In this document: in pieces, positions 1-11,554 of the stretch
How positions within the stretch are numbered: position 1 is the first letter of the stretch
Layout of the letters: the number at the start of each line of letters is the position of its first letter
From: Desarmillaria ectypa
Taxonomy: Eukaryota; Basidiomycota; Agaricomycetes; Agaricales; Physalacriaceae
Assembly: GCA_030407005.1 (NCBI GenBank)
Contig: JAUDYN010000002.1
Span: forward strand, 3,720,001 to 3,784,000
Direction of reading: 5' to 3'
DNA: 64,000 nt
Position numbers and translations under genes: made by a program
Notes under the pieces: model-generated
The model's input: the letters and a program-made list of their open reading frames with translations, nothing else
Told to the model about the DNA's origin: nothing
The model's database searches: none

Positions 1-88
1 CTTTGGAAATGCCTCTCATCAAAAAAGATCATCGAAGATTTCTACACTAAGCAAACACTAAAATACAGACAAATGATTCAATACACGA

Positions 89-3000
89 CTAGCTAGTCTC
101 AAATCGTACACCTTTCTTTTTCTTTTTCGGGAGAGGAGGCCTAGGTGCACCAGTGACAGATACATCGCTTTGAATAACTCCTTCAATTGGCTCAGTGGGT
201 AGCGGACTGAATGCCCGGGTCTTTCTTTTCGCTGGTATCGACGCCGGTGGCGTTATTGTATCCTGCCGTGGATCCATTCCTACCATAACGGCATCGGTAT
301 CTGACCCTGCCGGGTCCTGCGTCGGAACGTTGAACAGAGGGAACTCCACAGATGGTAGATGCTTTGGTCGTTCCGTGATGAACCGCGGATTCTGTGCGGG
401 AGGTTAGAATCATTCATGCACTAAAGCGAGCTGACGGACCGCAATGTATTGCCTCATGCCGCTTTCATCAATAAGTTTCGGCAGTTTTTCCGTGCAGTCT
501 TGAAGAGCGCTCCGTCGGCTAACCATATTTTCTTCAGCAGTATTACGAATCGCCAATGTCTTCACTGAAATGTTTTGAGCTCATAGACTGGCCACGAAAG
601 AAATCTATGCAAACCTGATATATGCTTGGTCTGCCCAATCCGATGAGCACGTTTGATTGCCTGACTTTCGACATCCGGTTGCCACACAGGCTCACAGAAA
701 ATGACTCGCGACGCGGATACAAGATTCCTTCATATGATCATGTCAGCACTTTCGGCTTAGAGCAGATGGTAAGATGCACTCACAGCCCACGAGCTCCATG
801 TTTCAATTCCATTAGGAATACTCGATACGTCTCCGAGGTCTCGAAGCTATTGGAACGTCCAAAAATCAATGACGAACATCTATACGCCAGAAAATACAAA
901 CTCACGTCAAAACAAACTGTTCACGAACTTGCGTGGGCACATGTGACATGAAGCGCAGATACTTGACCTGCAGAAGATCGAGGGCATCGGCAACATGAGC
1001 TAACGTCAAGGCCGAATCTGAAAAGATCAAGAATTTCTCATTCTGCGCATATCGAAGCACCTATGCCAATGAGAAACGAGTTAGCTCAGAGAATGAGCCA
1101 TTGAGATAGTTCTACTTCATTGATAATATAATTGAGTTTACTTGACGCCGAGTCTTTAATCCGAATATGTCGAAAGGGCGAGCGGGAGAGTAGCGTTGAC
1201 GGTACTTCAGGAAGGGTTCGAGGACTTGCGTCTAATGGGTCAGCATCTTCCTTCTCTAGGCGCTCAAGTCGCAACAGTGCCGCATCCAGCTCCCTCTTCA
1301 TCTCTCTCAGCTTTTCAGGAGACGCCGCTTTCTTGGCATCTTCATGCAGTCGACTGGCCTTGCGCTTGCGAAGATCCATTTTCTTTGTCGATTCGGCAAA
1401 CAGGAGATGCTTGGCATGATCCCTTTCGGCAATGGCGGTTCCTAGCTGGAGCATACGTCCTTCCGTGATGAGAGGCTGTTGAGAGACAGCATTTCTCAAG
1501 GTAACTAGCCTGTCCGGGTGCATAAGACCAGCAAAGGTGCTATGGCCGCCGCCCTGACTCTGGACCCCGGGCATTCGCGTCCACCTCTGGAAGACACCGT
1601 CAGGAATGTCATAGAGTCGATACGGGACCTCTACGTGATCTTGGATGCTTCTCCACATCTTATCCTCCGCTGCTAGCCGGCTGATATAGCGATGAGAATC
1701 TCAAAGAAATGGAGGGGTATAGATGAACTTACATGTGCTCTATCGCCTGAGTGATAAGCTCCACATCTTCCTGGGATGCATTGCGATTGACTGCGGTTTC
1801 TATGTGAACTTTTGGCCTCGTCATGACCTCGTCGGCGTTGTACAAATGCTCGTCAACAGACCAGAACATGATCCTTTTGAATAACAAGGAATTCTCAAGT
1901 GATTATTCAGCCAAAGACAAGCCCTAGGATCCACGTACTGTGTCATATTTGAAACCAGCTCCTGAAGCATATCCGAGTTCTGTGCAAAGATAAAGTTAGG
2001 CGAGGAACAGCCCACGATAACTGACATACCCCAGGATGAAACAGGTAGTCCTAGGAATACACGTGAGTCTAGGTCAAACGATAAGAGTAACGGTCTTACT
2101 TGGTCTCGTCGTTCAGAGTCGACAGCGTTGATTGCTATAGCTGCCTGTAAAGCATTGTACGAGCGCACTGCATATGGATCTAGATCCAAGAAGACAGCCT
2201 CTTTGTAGATGGGGGGAAGGACAACATCAGCCTCGACGTCTTCAACCCTGCAGAAATTCGCATGTCAAGAACACCCCGGGATAATGAAGCTAACCTACCT
2301 GTGCCGTACCATCACCATGCTCATAACCTGCGTCAAAACTTCAATTGCACCTGGCCGAGGGCCATCCAGATCCATGAGAGGCTCGGTGACGTGAGTTCTC
2401 ATAAGCTGTGGATCAGCCATGAATTGAGGAACACCGACAAAATGCGTGATCATATTCCCCAGTTTCCGGAGGTCCTCCCGGTCGTATTTGTTCCATATTC
2501 TAGTTTGTTTGACCGAAGGAGGGGTAACTTCGCGTGACTGAGAAGCAGACCCTTCTGGATCTTTGAAAAGCTCCCAAAATTCTGCATCCCCTTCTTCATC
2601 ATCCTGTTCCTGTATGTCGTCCGTCTTTGCACCAAAATTGAGTCCTAAAAGGTTGGTAGTTGGAGTTCCGGTGACGATCCAGCGGTGTTCAATGCTTAGG
2701 AGCTTTGTAAACGGTGTCAGGGTGGTGGACATGGTTGCTGAGACGTGCCCTTCATCGATCACGAGACGCTTCCATCTAATTTGTAAAAGCGGGGAAACGT
2801 TTGGGATCTCGCAGCTACAGTTCGGTATCCTGGTTCCTGGGAATTCATCACACTTGCAGATTTTCCATGAGTGTAGCTTTGAGACGTCTTTCGCAAGATT
2901 CTCCGCGGCGAACCCTGGGAAATAGGATCAGCGCTTCTGTACTATCAGAAAACGACGATGAACATACGAGAGTAGGTCATAAGAATGATCTGCGCAAAGA

Positions 3001-4783
3001 ATGGGCTCGTCAAGTGAATAGAAAGATGTTCAAAAATGGCTCACGTCGTAGTCCGATGCCAATGTCTTTGCGTCCGGCATTTTCGAACGAGACCGAAGGA
3101 TGAGTACTCTGAGCTCACGCTCGCAATGCTTGTGTATCTCTCGATCCCATTGGCTGAGGAGATTAGAAGGCACGACGATCAAGGTAGCAGAGGTCAGATA
3201 CATGCTACGGGGACCGGTGGTACCTTTACGACGCTGAAAGCGTTCGTTGTTAATGGGTTCTGTATCGTAATGGTGGTAAAATGGTATGTTGCTCTGGAAG
3301 AGGACCCGGAATCGCGGTTGCTCGAAAATTTGAAGCATGGTATCTTTCTCTGAGTCCGGCCTAATCCTGTGCTCCCAGACGGTCTCGTCTGGATTGGTAC
3401 ACATTTGATGCAAGAGCAGTTCAGAGAGAGACGGAACGCCAAGAGCTGGAACATTGGTTGATTTTTGGCGACGGGAGCGCATGAGACGGTTTCGCGCCGC
3501 TGACATCTCCCCTGATGGGAAATATCGAAGTGATAGCGGAGTCAGGACTGGGCGCACATCAATTATTGATTCTTCTGGACTCGACAGTTGATGCAAAGTT
3601 GCCATGATGAGCGTGAGGGTCATCACGGTTTTGCCGGTGCCTAGAAATTGAATCAGTCGGGTGTTGAAGATAGTAAAAGCAACTTACCAAGTTCCTCGCA
3701 CAGTACACCACTGCGGCTAGGTGCAACCATTGGCCGCTCTCGCAAGATTTCCATTGTACCCGGCTGCAGATAGAAGGCCTCCTTGTTCAAGGCAAGAATA
3801 CGCACATAAAGAGGGTCAGGTACGTCTTTCTCCATGGCCTCCTTCTGCAACATCGTCGCCACTGAGCGTCGCTGGTATGTAAACAACGTGCTTCTTATCC
3901 CAATCCCTTGAAGATCATCGGAAACGTCGAGGAGCCTATTGACCATGTTGTTTGTCGGAATTTCGCAAACGCTGGGTGATGGAAGCTCTCCATAGATTTC
4001 GGCCAGAGTACGGGAGTCCTAATAATACAGTTAACGTATGTCATATCCTAAAGAAATCACCACAGGGACTGGTGCGCGTTGACAACAAAAAATGGGTCTT
4101 TGACAAGTTTGATTAAGGTGTTCCTTTCCGTGTCTTCGTAAAAACGGAAAATAGAACGAGATGAAGAATGCGCCTGCCTGTAGAACTGGCGCTATTTTTT
4201 ATCTCGTTTTATACCGCTTATATCGAGATCGTAAAAGGTGCACATAGAACGAAGCCAGTTGGAATGTATTGTTTCGCCCGCGAGCCCCTGCGTCCATTGA
4301 AACTGAACGTACAGAAGCGGTTGAAAACAATGGCACTCCCCCAGATACACTTCCATCCCACACCTTGGCACCTTGCTCGACGACGCTGAGCAAAAGCCTT
4401 AATGAGCGCCGGGCACGATTAAGAATGGGCTGCTTTCGAATCCGCAGCTGACCCTGGACGCCCGGGAGGTCATATGGAATGATGTAGATCCTCACGACCA
4501 ACACTGACGGAAGACTTTGACGGTACGTTGCAGCAATGAATCGGTGCTTCACGAGAAATTCTATTTCCCGACAGAGTGTGTCATCTCGAGGGGAGTCTTG
4601 GAGATGTGACAGCACAGTATCGCTTCGGAAGTGATGCCAGCCATCCTCGGAGAATATATGATCGCAAGCAATGTCGTATGTCAGGGGCAATGATACCGTT
4701 CCAGTTGGAAAGAAATTCTCGAGAGACCAAGGAGAAGAAACGGACCCGCTTGGTGACTGACCAGAGCATGCCGTGCAGGACAT
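89..4783 (-). CDS. SNF2-family DNA-dependent ATPase / helicase-like protein
   Basis: A multi-exon gene read from a start near 4783 to a stop at 89. The N-terminal part (4783-4200) matches no domain I know. The ATPase core then follows in order. Walker A is [12 protein letters not shown], split by a 47-bp intron at 3641-3687. Motif Ia is [20 protein letters not shown] (about 3090-3150). Motif II is VIDEGHV, so DEGH replaces the usual DEAH (about 2740-2765). Motif III is VTGTPT (about 2680). The C-terminal lobe has [15 protein letters not shown] (about 1010-1070) and motif [16 protein letters not shown] (about 625-670). Between the lobes (1086-1658) is a charged, probably coiled-coil insert rich in Lys, Arg and Glu. 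The tail is basic and disordered ([12 protein letters not shown]). The family remodels or translocates on DNA in the nucleus, but I cannot assign a subfamily. Exon joins between 420 and 1080 and between 1700 and 2300 are only approximate. Confidence 0.85.
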
Positions 4784-5394
4784 CTGGTAAAAAGAAATTG
4801 AAGCGTGTTCGCAGCAGAAGACTGCACATACTTACCTTGGTCGATACTCCTATTACTTGGAATACGATAAGCAGTAGGTAGGCGTATATTATAAAGCTAA
4901 GGTAGAACGTGGATTAAGAGATCATCTAAGGACGTGGAAGTAGAAGGCAATGCAGCTTTATTACGGCAGCAATTTAGGAAAGAATTCCGGCCCGATATCC
5001 GGTTGTATAACGGTTTTTTCTGTAGCTCCTTATGAAGAACACACTACTTTGAATAATTATCGCTGAATATATTTCAGGTTTGTAAAAAATCTTAGACTGT
5101 GCCAATTGCACGCAGTATTCGATTACTAAAAAAAATCAATAAATATTCGGAAAACGTTACATAAATTAGTAAAGAAATAATAGATATCTTCAGTATCTTT
5201 TGCAGTGGAGAAGCTGAAATACTTTCAGTTTTTTCTTTGTATTTTTGGCCGAGCGACTGGTCAAATTGTGGGAATTATTGAAAGGTTGGTAAAATTGACC
5301 GGCAGGCATGTGGTCTGTGCGTCGCCACTCAAAATTGCCATTCTCGGTCTTCCCACCACCACATCATCTACTGTTGATTCTACGCGTTCCGAAC
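4784..5394. promoter_or_regulatory. Divergent intergenic region between the SNF2 gene and PAM17
   Basis: About 600 bp separates two divergently transcribed genes and must hold both promoters. The middle (about 5040-5200) is clearly AT-rich, with runs such as ctaaaaaaaatcaataaat. I see no convincing gene. In-frame ATGs upstream of the chosen PAM17 start (for example at 5308) could extend that protein. Confidence 0.4.
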
Positions 5395-6212
5395 ATGGAC
5401 CGGTGTACGCGAATGTTCACCCACTCTTTTCGGACATCCTCTACAAGGGTCCAAGTGAGGTCCCGACCAATGTTTTCACGATGTCAGACAACTTTGAGCG
5501 AAGCAAAGACTCTTAATTGGGCGGAATACCTTGCGCTGCGAGGCAGCAGGCACAAATGGCAGACGGTGGGTATTTTTCTCTGCTGTAAAATTCTTTCTGG
5601 ACATTGGGGTACAGGCCATGACCATTCCTTCTTGCGCTTTGGGTCTTTTCGGCGGGGCAGCTTACTTTGGATCGTTGGACACGGACCCTATGAAGCCAAT
5701 CTGGGTGCGTGATGGATGAGTACTATCATTTTCCTGATTCTCATGTAGTCTTAGGGCATAGATCCTTTTATATTCTATGGCGCCTGTACCGCCGCGTGTA
5801 TGGGTATGGTAACCGTCTTTTGTATGTATAAAGATTGCTCACGTTCAATAGGTGTGGGGTACATCGTCGGTCCCACACTGGGGTCCTCGCTGTGGCGTAT
5901 TATCTATCGTCGTAACGCCAAACTTGTGGATGCTCGAGACCGCGAATTTTATAAACGGATAGCCAAAAACAGAGTCGATGCTAACCTGCAAAGCCCAACT
6001 AGCCCAGTACCAGATTATTATGGTAATCATCCTCTGAATTTCTGTCTTCTACGATGTTCAATGTTCTCTAGGCGAACGCATCGGGTCCCTTCATCAGTAC
6101 AGAAGAGTAAGTGATTTCAGCATATTCTCTGTGACTGTCGTCTCATAGTTGTGTTCAGTGGCTCAGAGACCAGGGAAAGTACAAGCGAAAGGTTTTGTTA
6201 CCCGAAGAATAA
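5395..6212 (+). CDS. PAM17: Presequence translocase-associated motor subunit PAM17
   Basis: Pam17 sits in the mitochondrial inner membrane and helps organise the TIM23 import motor (PAM) that pulls preproteins into the matrix. Five exons can be joined cleanly, with introns at 5566-5614, 5705-5754 and 5804-5851 and two more near 6025-6070 and 6110-6160. The joined protein carries the family signatures LNWAEYLALRGSRHKWQT, the hydrophobic TIPSCALGLFGGAAYFG, DTDPMKPIWGIDPFIFYGAC, the second membrane segment GVGYIVGPTLGSSLW and DAREF-type DARDREFYKRI. It ends in GERIGSLHQYRRWLRD and a short basic tail (LLPEE). The N-terminus after an ATG at 5413 (MFTHSFRTSSTRVQVRSR) is Arg/Ser-rich with no acidic residues, as expected for a matrix-targeting presequence. 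The true start may be 5308, 5395 or 5413, all in one frame. Confidence 0.93.
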
Positions 6213-6552
6213 GTGCCGCTTATGTCTGGCTTGAACAAATGTCGGGATTAACGTTGACTTTGATGAAGGAGGGTTGGAGGAGGTAGATGTCAACGCTACG
6301 ATAATTAGAATCCAGGCTTTGCGGATACTTCTCTGTAGCTGTAGCTCGGTAAAATATTATCTGCACCTTTATAGCACAAAATTGAGACTAAGTACGGCTG
6401 AAGCTCGGCCGACCGTCCATCTCCAGCTGAGTTCAAAATGTGCGTTTTCTTCCATGGCAAGTCGACTCCCTCGCATTCCACGATTCACGCTCTTCTCTGG
6501 TCCCAATTGCTCTCTGTGTGATGTCGGCCGTTTATTTCATTATTACACCTAA
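6213..6552. other. Intergenic region PAM17 / CCHC-PSP gene
   Basis: About 340 bp between two genes on the same strand. It should contain the PAM17 3' end and the promoter of the next gene. An open frame from 6274 runs up to 6552 but has no recognisable domain, so it is left uncalled. Confidence 0.3.
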
Positions 6553-7866
6553 ATGATGAACTTGACGAAATCTATCACAGACAGCGAAATCCGAGCTGGC
6601 GAAAGTCAGGCAGTCGGTATGTATCGTTATACCATTCGCCCGGCGTTGTTGACTTTTGGATCCCGCGTAGCGCCAATTTCAGCTGGACATCGTCAATATA
6701 CAGGAACCGGGGCAGGAGAAGTGGAAACGCAGATATGTTTACTGGATCCCAGCGCTACATCTGGACGGGAAAGAGATAGCGAAGGGTCGATGGGATTCGA
6801 GCACGATCACTCAGGCTCTGGAGGTCTGGGACAAACTGAAGGCGAAGGAGACGGAGACGGAGACTTGAGTCAGGCTCCGTCATCGCACCTGTTCTTCAGC
6901 GATGTTTTTGCCGCGGCGGCTCCATATGGATGGGAGCCTAGTGGCATCTACATACGACACAGTCGGGAGATTTTAGGATACGAAGAGACCGACGAAGTCC
7001 CCACAAATTCGAATATACATCGGTGCTTCAACTGTGGTTCTCCAGACCATCCTGTCTCGTTGTGTCCTGAACCTAAGGATCGCGAGCTAATATCAATGTC
7101 GCGCCAGCTATTTGAGTTACACCAAGAACCCGCGGGGCTGGCTGATTTCCGACGGCTGCACCGAACGGAAGCGTGGCGCCAGCAGAGACTAGACTGGCTG
7201 GGACTTTTCAAACCCGGAGAAGTGAGAGGACAGCTATTGAGGGAAGCTATTGAGCCCGGAGAGGGCGACTGGTTGGAGAATATCGCAATCTGGGGCTATC
7301 CCAAAGGCTGGGTTGGTGTCACAGATCCCCAGGCTCTGGTCATACAGAGAATAATGGACGAGCACTCCGGCAGTCATGATGAGCAAGATCTTTCGGTCGT
7401 ACTGGGCGAAAACATCCTGGGTAGCCGCTCACAATACCTGAGTTTTGACAATTTGGATTCCGCGCAGTCGCCAGCTGACAGTAGCCGTGAATCAGAATCC
7501 TCAGATAACGTTACCTCTCTGCCTTCTGAGCGGCGACGGTGGGCTGAGTACCCCAATACTCAATTCTCGTCTGAGCTCTTGCCCATCTATACCGGAAGAG
7601 CCTTTCCTCCCGTTGAATTTGAAGGCAGTTCTACGTACACGGCTGAGCGCCGTGCCCTTTGGGAACGTATCACCAACCCATCAGCTCCTTCGTATCCTGT
7701 TCCTCCGCCTCCGCCAGCATCGAGCCCCCCACCGCCGCCGCCATTCAGTCCACCTCCGTTACTTCCTGCTCTCCCTCCGCATTCACTTAATTCACCTCGT
7801 CTTCCCCCGCCGTCTTCAAATGCTCACGATGAATGTGACGAGGTTGACATGGACTTGTCTGACTAG
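6553..7866 (+). CDS. CCHC zinc-knuckle plus PSP-domain protein (ZCCHC8-like)
   Basis: A 437-residue open frame. Around residues 157-172 is a zinc knuckle, CFNCGSPDHPVSLC, which fits C-x2-C-x4-H-x4-C. About 40 residues later comes a PSP-like stretch with PGEVRGQLLREAI and IWGYPKGWVG; this Pro-rich module is known from spliceosomal SF3B2/Cus1 and from ZCCHC8. The N-terminal region is Gly/Glu/Asp-rich. The C-terminus is a poly-Pro tract (about residues 378-420) followed by an acidic end (DECDEVDMDLSD). CCHC followed by PSP is the layout of ZCCHC8, the scaffold of the nuclear exosome targeting complex, so a nuclear role in RNA surveillance or splicing is likely by inference. A possible intron at 6617-6681 (gtatgt...ttcag) would alter the N-terminus; I kept the unspliced frame. 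Confidence 0.75.
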   Translation: MMNLTKSITDSEIRAGESQAVGMYRYTIRPALLTFGSRVAPISAGHRQYTGTGAGEVETQICLLDPSATSGRERDSEGSMGFEHDHSGSGGLGQTEGEGDGDGDLSQAPSSHLFFSDVFAAAAPYGWEPSGIYIRHSREILGYEETDEVPTNSNIHRCFNCGSPDHPVSLCPEPKDRELISMSRQLFELHQEPAGLADFRRLHRTEAWRQQRLDWLGLFKPGEVRGQLLREAIEPGEGDWLENIAIWGYPKGWVGVTDPQALVIQRIMDEHSGSHDEQDLSVVLGENILGSRSQYLSFDNLDSAQSPADSSRESESSDNVTSLPSERRRWAEYPNTQFSSELLPIYTGRAFPPVEFEGSSTYTAERRALWERITNPSAPSYPVPPPPPASSPPPPPPFSPPPLLPALPPHSLNSPRLPPPSSNAHDECDEVDMDLSD

Positions 7867-8400
7867 ATGCCAGGATCTCTCGATGGCGCATGATGAATCT
7901 CATGTCTTTCGCTTCTATCTTTGCCCACATAGAGGCACGAAGCTGAAGTAGCTGATTCTATCAGTCCCACTCACGAATGACCGACATGTTTAATCTAATG
8001 CCGATTCCAGAGTTTGGACGCGAGACTATATATAGCATATGTAGCCGGAGGACTGGTTGGCGAGTCGTACCGACAGGACGCGATACTGGGACTCCGGGTC
8101 CTTGGTTTTACGATGCAGCAACTCAGAGCAAGGCGATGTATTCTTTGCATGAAGCCATAGCACCTACACCAGATTGTCAAACCTTCAATATCATCTGGAT
8201 ATGATCATATTCCTTTCCATTGAAATTATGCTACGGGTGTAGGGATAAGTCAGAGCTTCTTGTCACGGTTCATGATACAGGGAAATGCAACGATGGCAGG
8301 TCATCACATTGTGCGCTACGCGTAAAATGGCTGAAACGTCTGTTCCTTCGAACGCTATAGGAAACGTAAATGGGACCGACAACGCACCTCTAAAAGATGT
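7867..8400. other. Intergenic region with no supported gene
   Basis: About 530 bp downstream of the CCHC/PSP gene. A 75-codon open frame at 7977-8204 begins MTDMFNLMPIPEFGRE but shows no family signature. I regard it as unsupported. Confidence 0.25.
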
Positions 8401-8805
8401 CTAAGGGCAAATCCAATAATGCTGACGGTTTTCCTCTAGTCTTTCGACTACCCTTACAATGATTTTCACTATCAGCACTGAGAACGGTGGCAGTATTGCG
8501 TTTCTTGGGTGTACGACCTGGAGGCGCAAAAGGAGGCAGACAGCAATCGGCCCGGGCGTGGGTATGATCCGCGCCGTCCCCTTTGTCAGCTCTAGATCTA
8601 CAGTCCCGTTCTTTCCGCCCTCCTTAATATTTGCCCAGAATTTGCATGTCTGGGGCTGGTCTGCGGGTAAACTTTTGTTCGAAACTTTCACATTTGAACC
8701 TGTCACGGGAGGTGGGTTCGTATAGCGGAGAGGCGTACACTGCGTAATCGACCTTTTGCTCGGACCGGGAGGACGCAAAAGCAGTGACCGAAGCTCTGGA
8801 AACAT
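8401..8805 (-). pseudogene. Possible truncated F-box gene fragment
   Basis: On the minus strand an open frame starts MFPELRSLLLRPPGPSKRS at 8805. Near 8530-8400 a different frame reads GRTPKKRNTATVLS, then GKPSALLDLPLDIF, and then a stop. LDLPLDIF after a basic stretch is how many agaricomycete F-box proteins begin their F-box. The rest of the F-box and the LRR-like body are absent, and the two parts lie in different frames. This could be a broken 5' end of an F-box gene or a coincidence. No function is assigned. Confidence 0.22.
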
Positions 8806-9483
8806 AGGCTAACCTCGGCCACTTGCAAGAACTTCACGTCATGCAATTTATAAGGCCTCCAGGCCCAAGCTCAAGAGCGATTTTAGTTCAAATTTTCCAG
8901 AATTACCTTGGTGGGAGCTTCCGGGACTTGCATGACATGGTACTAGTCGGGTACCAACAAGAACAAGGTCTTGGAGTCACCATACATACGTTCTGTACCA
9001 GTCAGCGTCGTTCATAAGTAATGCCATCCAAGGTATTCGGAATTTCTTTTTCCGTTTTTCCGTAAGTTAACGATTTCCATGCGACTAATTATGCTGACCA
9101 TACAACAAACGGCTGAGAGATCATGATTGTAAAGCAGTTTTGGTAATACAGCTCACTCCGATCTTGATGATATGCTTGTACCGTTTCTGACATCTGGCTC
9201 GCTTCATTCAATATCGGATTACTTGAACACCGGCATACGCCCACCGATTGCACTATAGGCTGTGGTCAGCATCTGGAACCTATTCCATCCCGGGAATCAA
9301 GCATCCTGGGAATCAGGACATCCGGGAACAGATATTTGTATGGGTTACTTCGTACGCGGTCGGCTCTCACTCCGAAGTTGTTGGCATCGCTATTTTTGAA
9401 GATTTCCAGAAGAAAACCGGTACGCCTCTGATAGAAAAGAAGTCAAACGATACCACCCAACGTCCCCACAACGCATCTTCTAC
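8806..9483. other. Intergenic region with a short imperfect triple repeat
   Basis: About 680 bp with no supported gene. At 9286-9330 three near-copies of a motif follow one another: catcccgggaatca, catcctgggaatca and catccgggaaca. They sit about 150-200 bp upstream of the next start codon and could be promoter elements of the ABM-like gene. Confidence 0.35.
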
Positions 9484-10056
9484 ATGCCCTTGACCGAACT
9501 TACAACGCTCTACCATGCACCCCCAAACAACTTCGAATCTCTATCCCGGATCTACACGTTCTGGTGTAGCCTCCAGCCATCGTATTCTGCATACCCTCTA
9601 ACATTCTATGCCGATGTCAGACTTCCGGGTGTCATGCACCTGATAACTGGATGGCACAGTGCACAGGAAAGGGACATATGGCGCCAGAGCGATGAATATC
9701 GAAAAATTCGAACTGAAATGGTGTCACGGGTGGAAGTGAAATGTAGCCTAGTGCTCAACATGGACTTTGATACCATCCCAAGAGCTGCCCGAGGGCTGAT
9801 GTGCGTTCATGTCGTACGGATAGAAGGGGATGAGGAAGAAGGGGACGAGAGTATGCCGTGGATACCCAGCAACGAGTCGTTTTTAGAGGTCCTGTGGACA
9901 GGATGCGGAGAAGATTGCGATGACGCGTCCATATTTTGTCGTCTCATGCTCTACGGCGCTGTGGTATCTGACGAGACAGTGAGAAAAAAGTATCGAGCTG
10001 AATCTGGTTATTTCACTGCGATGAGGCGAGTCGCTGTTCCCATTAATCAAGACTAG
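9484..10056 (+). CDS. Hypothetical protein with a dimeric alpha/beta-barrel (ABM-like) look
   Basis: A single open frame of 190 residues starting MPLTELTTLYHAPP. The segment FYADVRLPGVMHLITGWHS followed by AQERDIWRQSDEYRKI resembles the antibiotic-biosynthesis-monooxygenase / stress-response barrel fold, in which a beta strand ending in GW or GWxS is followed by a helix. The second half (about residues 85-190) contains a second hydrophobic strand (RGLMCVHVVRIEG), then an acidic loop (GDEEEGDESMPW). Such proteins are often small cytosolic oxygenases or have no known function. The family call rests on pattern only; I could not identify a specific homologue. No intron is needed. Confidence 0.5.
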   Translation: MPLTELTTLYHAPPNNFESLSRIYTFWCSLQPSYSAYPLTFYADVRLPGVMHLITGWHSAQERDIWRQSDEYRKIRTEMVSRVEVKCSLVLNMDFDTIPRAARGLMCVHVVRIEGDEEEGDESMPWIPSNESFLEVLWTGCGEDCDDASIFCRLMLYGAVVSDETVRKKYRAESGYFTAMRRVAVPINQD

Positions 10057-10199
10057 CATGTTACATACCTGTAAGGTCATCGTTTCCTGTACACGTCAGC
10101 CGTTTTTTTGATGAGAACATTGTTCAAGGCGTGTGTTGAAAGACAAACATTGCTTGTGTGCACCGATGGCAAAGAAACTCGCGTAACAGTTTAACTGTG

Positions 10200-11024
10200 T
10201 TAATAAGAACTACGCATTAAACCAAGTGTCTCCATATCTGGTACACAGCCCTTCTGACGCAAGTAATTCACGATATCCCTCGCATCATATTTCACGGCAG
10301 TTTTCAGAAGCTTGGGGTATCGTTCGCACTGTATCCTGTCAGCAACCTTTTGCTTTTTTGGACCGTTGGATTTTGCCCCATAGCCTGGTTCCACAAGCAG
10401 TCGGACAAGAGGGAGGTTCTTGTTTCGAACGGCAATCAAAACAGATAGACCGTTTTTCTTTCGAGGATCTGCGCCCAATGCAAGGAGGTATTGTATGAGT
10501 TGTACAAATCCTCCATGTACGGCCATCGCCAGGGCATAGCCACCATGAGAATTCAGATTCAAATTAGGCACCTTTTCGCGCAGATGTCGGAGATAGGGTA
10601 ATGGATAGTCTGTATCGGACCACTGGCTTGAAGGCTTTTTCAACCTGAGCAGGTGTTGGAAAAGATGTCGTGGGATTTCCGTGGTTTTGGAGAGGCCAGT
10701 GGCATCGGCACAGCGATTGCAGATTATATCCAGTACTTGTGAGGAGCATAGCCGGTATCGGAGAACTCTGGAATAGAGTTCTGGAGGCCAGGAAGGTGAG
10801 AGGCGTAAGACGCGGCCTAATATGTATTGGGCACGAAAAGAGTTTGGGGAGGCATTGAAGGTATTGTAAAGAGGACGAGAGCAGTATGGCAGGTTGTCCG
10901 AAAGAGCGAATAGTTGTATCTCATATAGAAGCTTTCTCTCATTAGCACAAGCGAAAGTCAAAGATAATTGGTGGTTCACCTCAACAGGTAACTGCTCTAA
11001 TCTAGAGACTGGTCGGGAATTCAT
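10200..11024 (-). CDS. Ankyrin-repeat protein
   Basis: A 274-residue open frame without introns. Residues about 160-215 hold two recognisable ankyrin repeats: NSHGGYALAMAVHGGFVQLI followed by QYLLALGADPRKKNG, then LSVLIAVRNKNLPLVRLLVE. A third, degenerate repeat is KLLKTAVKYDARDIVNYLRQ near the C-terminus. The N-terminal half is helical, Leu/Arg-rich and Cys-containing (ICNRCADATGLSK), without an identifiable domain. Ankyrin repeats mediate protein-protein contacts; no partner can be deduced. The gene is divergent from the Trf4-type gene at 11555. Only the first ATG of the frame supports the start, so it could be shorter. Confidence 0.7.
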   Translation of the reverse strand: MNSRPVSRLEQLPVEVNHQLSLTFACANERKLLYEIQLFALSDNLPYCSRPLYNTFNASPNSFRAQYILGRVLRLSPSWPPELYSRVLRYRLCSSQVLDIICNRCADATGLSKTTEIPRHLFQHLLRLKKPSSQWSDTDYPLPYLRHLREKVPNLNLNSHGGYALAMAVHGGFVQLIQYLLALGADPRKKNGLSVLIAVRNKNLPLVRLLVEPGYGAKSNGPKKQKVADRIQCERYPKLLKTAVKYDARDIVNYLRQKGCVPDMETLGLMRSSY

Positions 11025-11554
11025 GGTGACGGTCTACGACTTCTACCAGTCCAATTGTTTCGCCACAGAATCTGGCGTGCACGTCTGGGGACGACCTCAG
11101 TGGTCTTACGGGACTGGCCAACGAAGAAATTCCTGTGAAAATATTTTATTTAGAGGTGTTGCTATTGATGGTACGAACAAAAGCCTACACCACTTTGCCT
11201 TTAGCAGGATTCTGGTCTTTCAAGTTCTCAGATCCTTCGTTTGAAAAGGAGATCGAAAACTGCTTTGGGGGAACTAGCAGGAAATTAACCAAATAATGAG
11301 TTACAAAAAAAAAAAGAACCTACAGTACTTGTTCGTTCCTCTGGCGTATCTATATTGCGAGACGAAGAAGGGTATACGATTCATCACATGGACGTTTCAA
11401 AGCTAGGCTATAAACCCTAACCCAACTGTTGCTTCCGCGGCTCTCGGGCCGATGTCTGGACAGCAAAAGCTTTCAACCACGACTTTAGACCGACCTTCCA
11501 CTTCCTCCATCTCGACAAGGGTCAATATCAAACTTTTCCAGATACAACACGGCT
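11025..11554. promoter_or_regulatory. Divergent promoter region, ankyrin gene / Trf4-type gene
   Basis: 530 bp between divergent starts. It contains an A-rich run near 11306 (12 consecutive A). An earlier ATG at 11452 is in a different frame from the accepted Trf4-type start and opens a 63-codon frame that overlaps that start, so it may act as an upstream ORF. Confidence 0.35.

Noticed and set aside
1132..1468. Overlapping Ser-rich open frames on the + strand
   Set aside because: They are antisense to the charged insert of the SNF2 gene, which has clear family motifs on both sides.
6617..6681. A possible intron (gtatgt...ttcag) in the CCHC/PSP gene
   Set aside because: The unspliced frame stays open, and removal of 65 bp would shift the frame relative to the upstream ATG.
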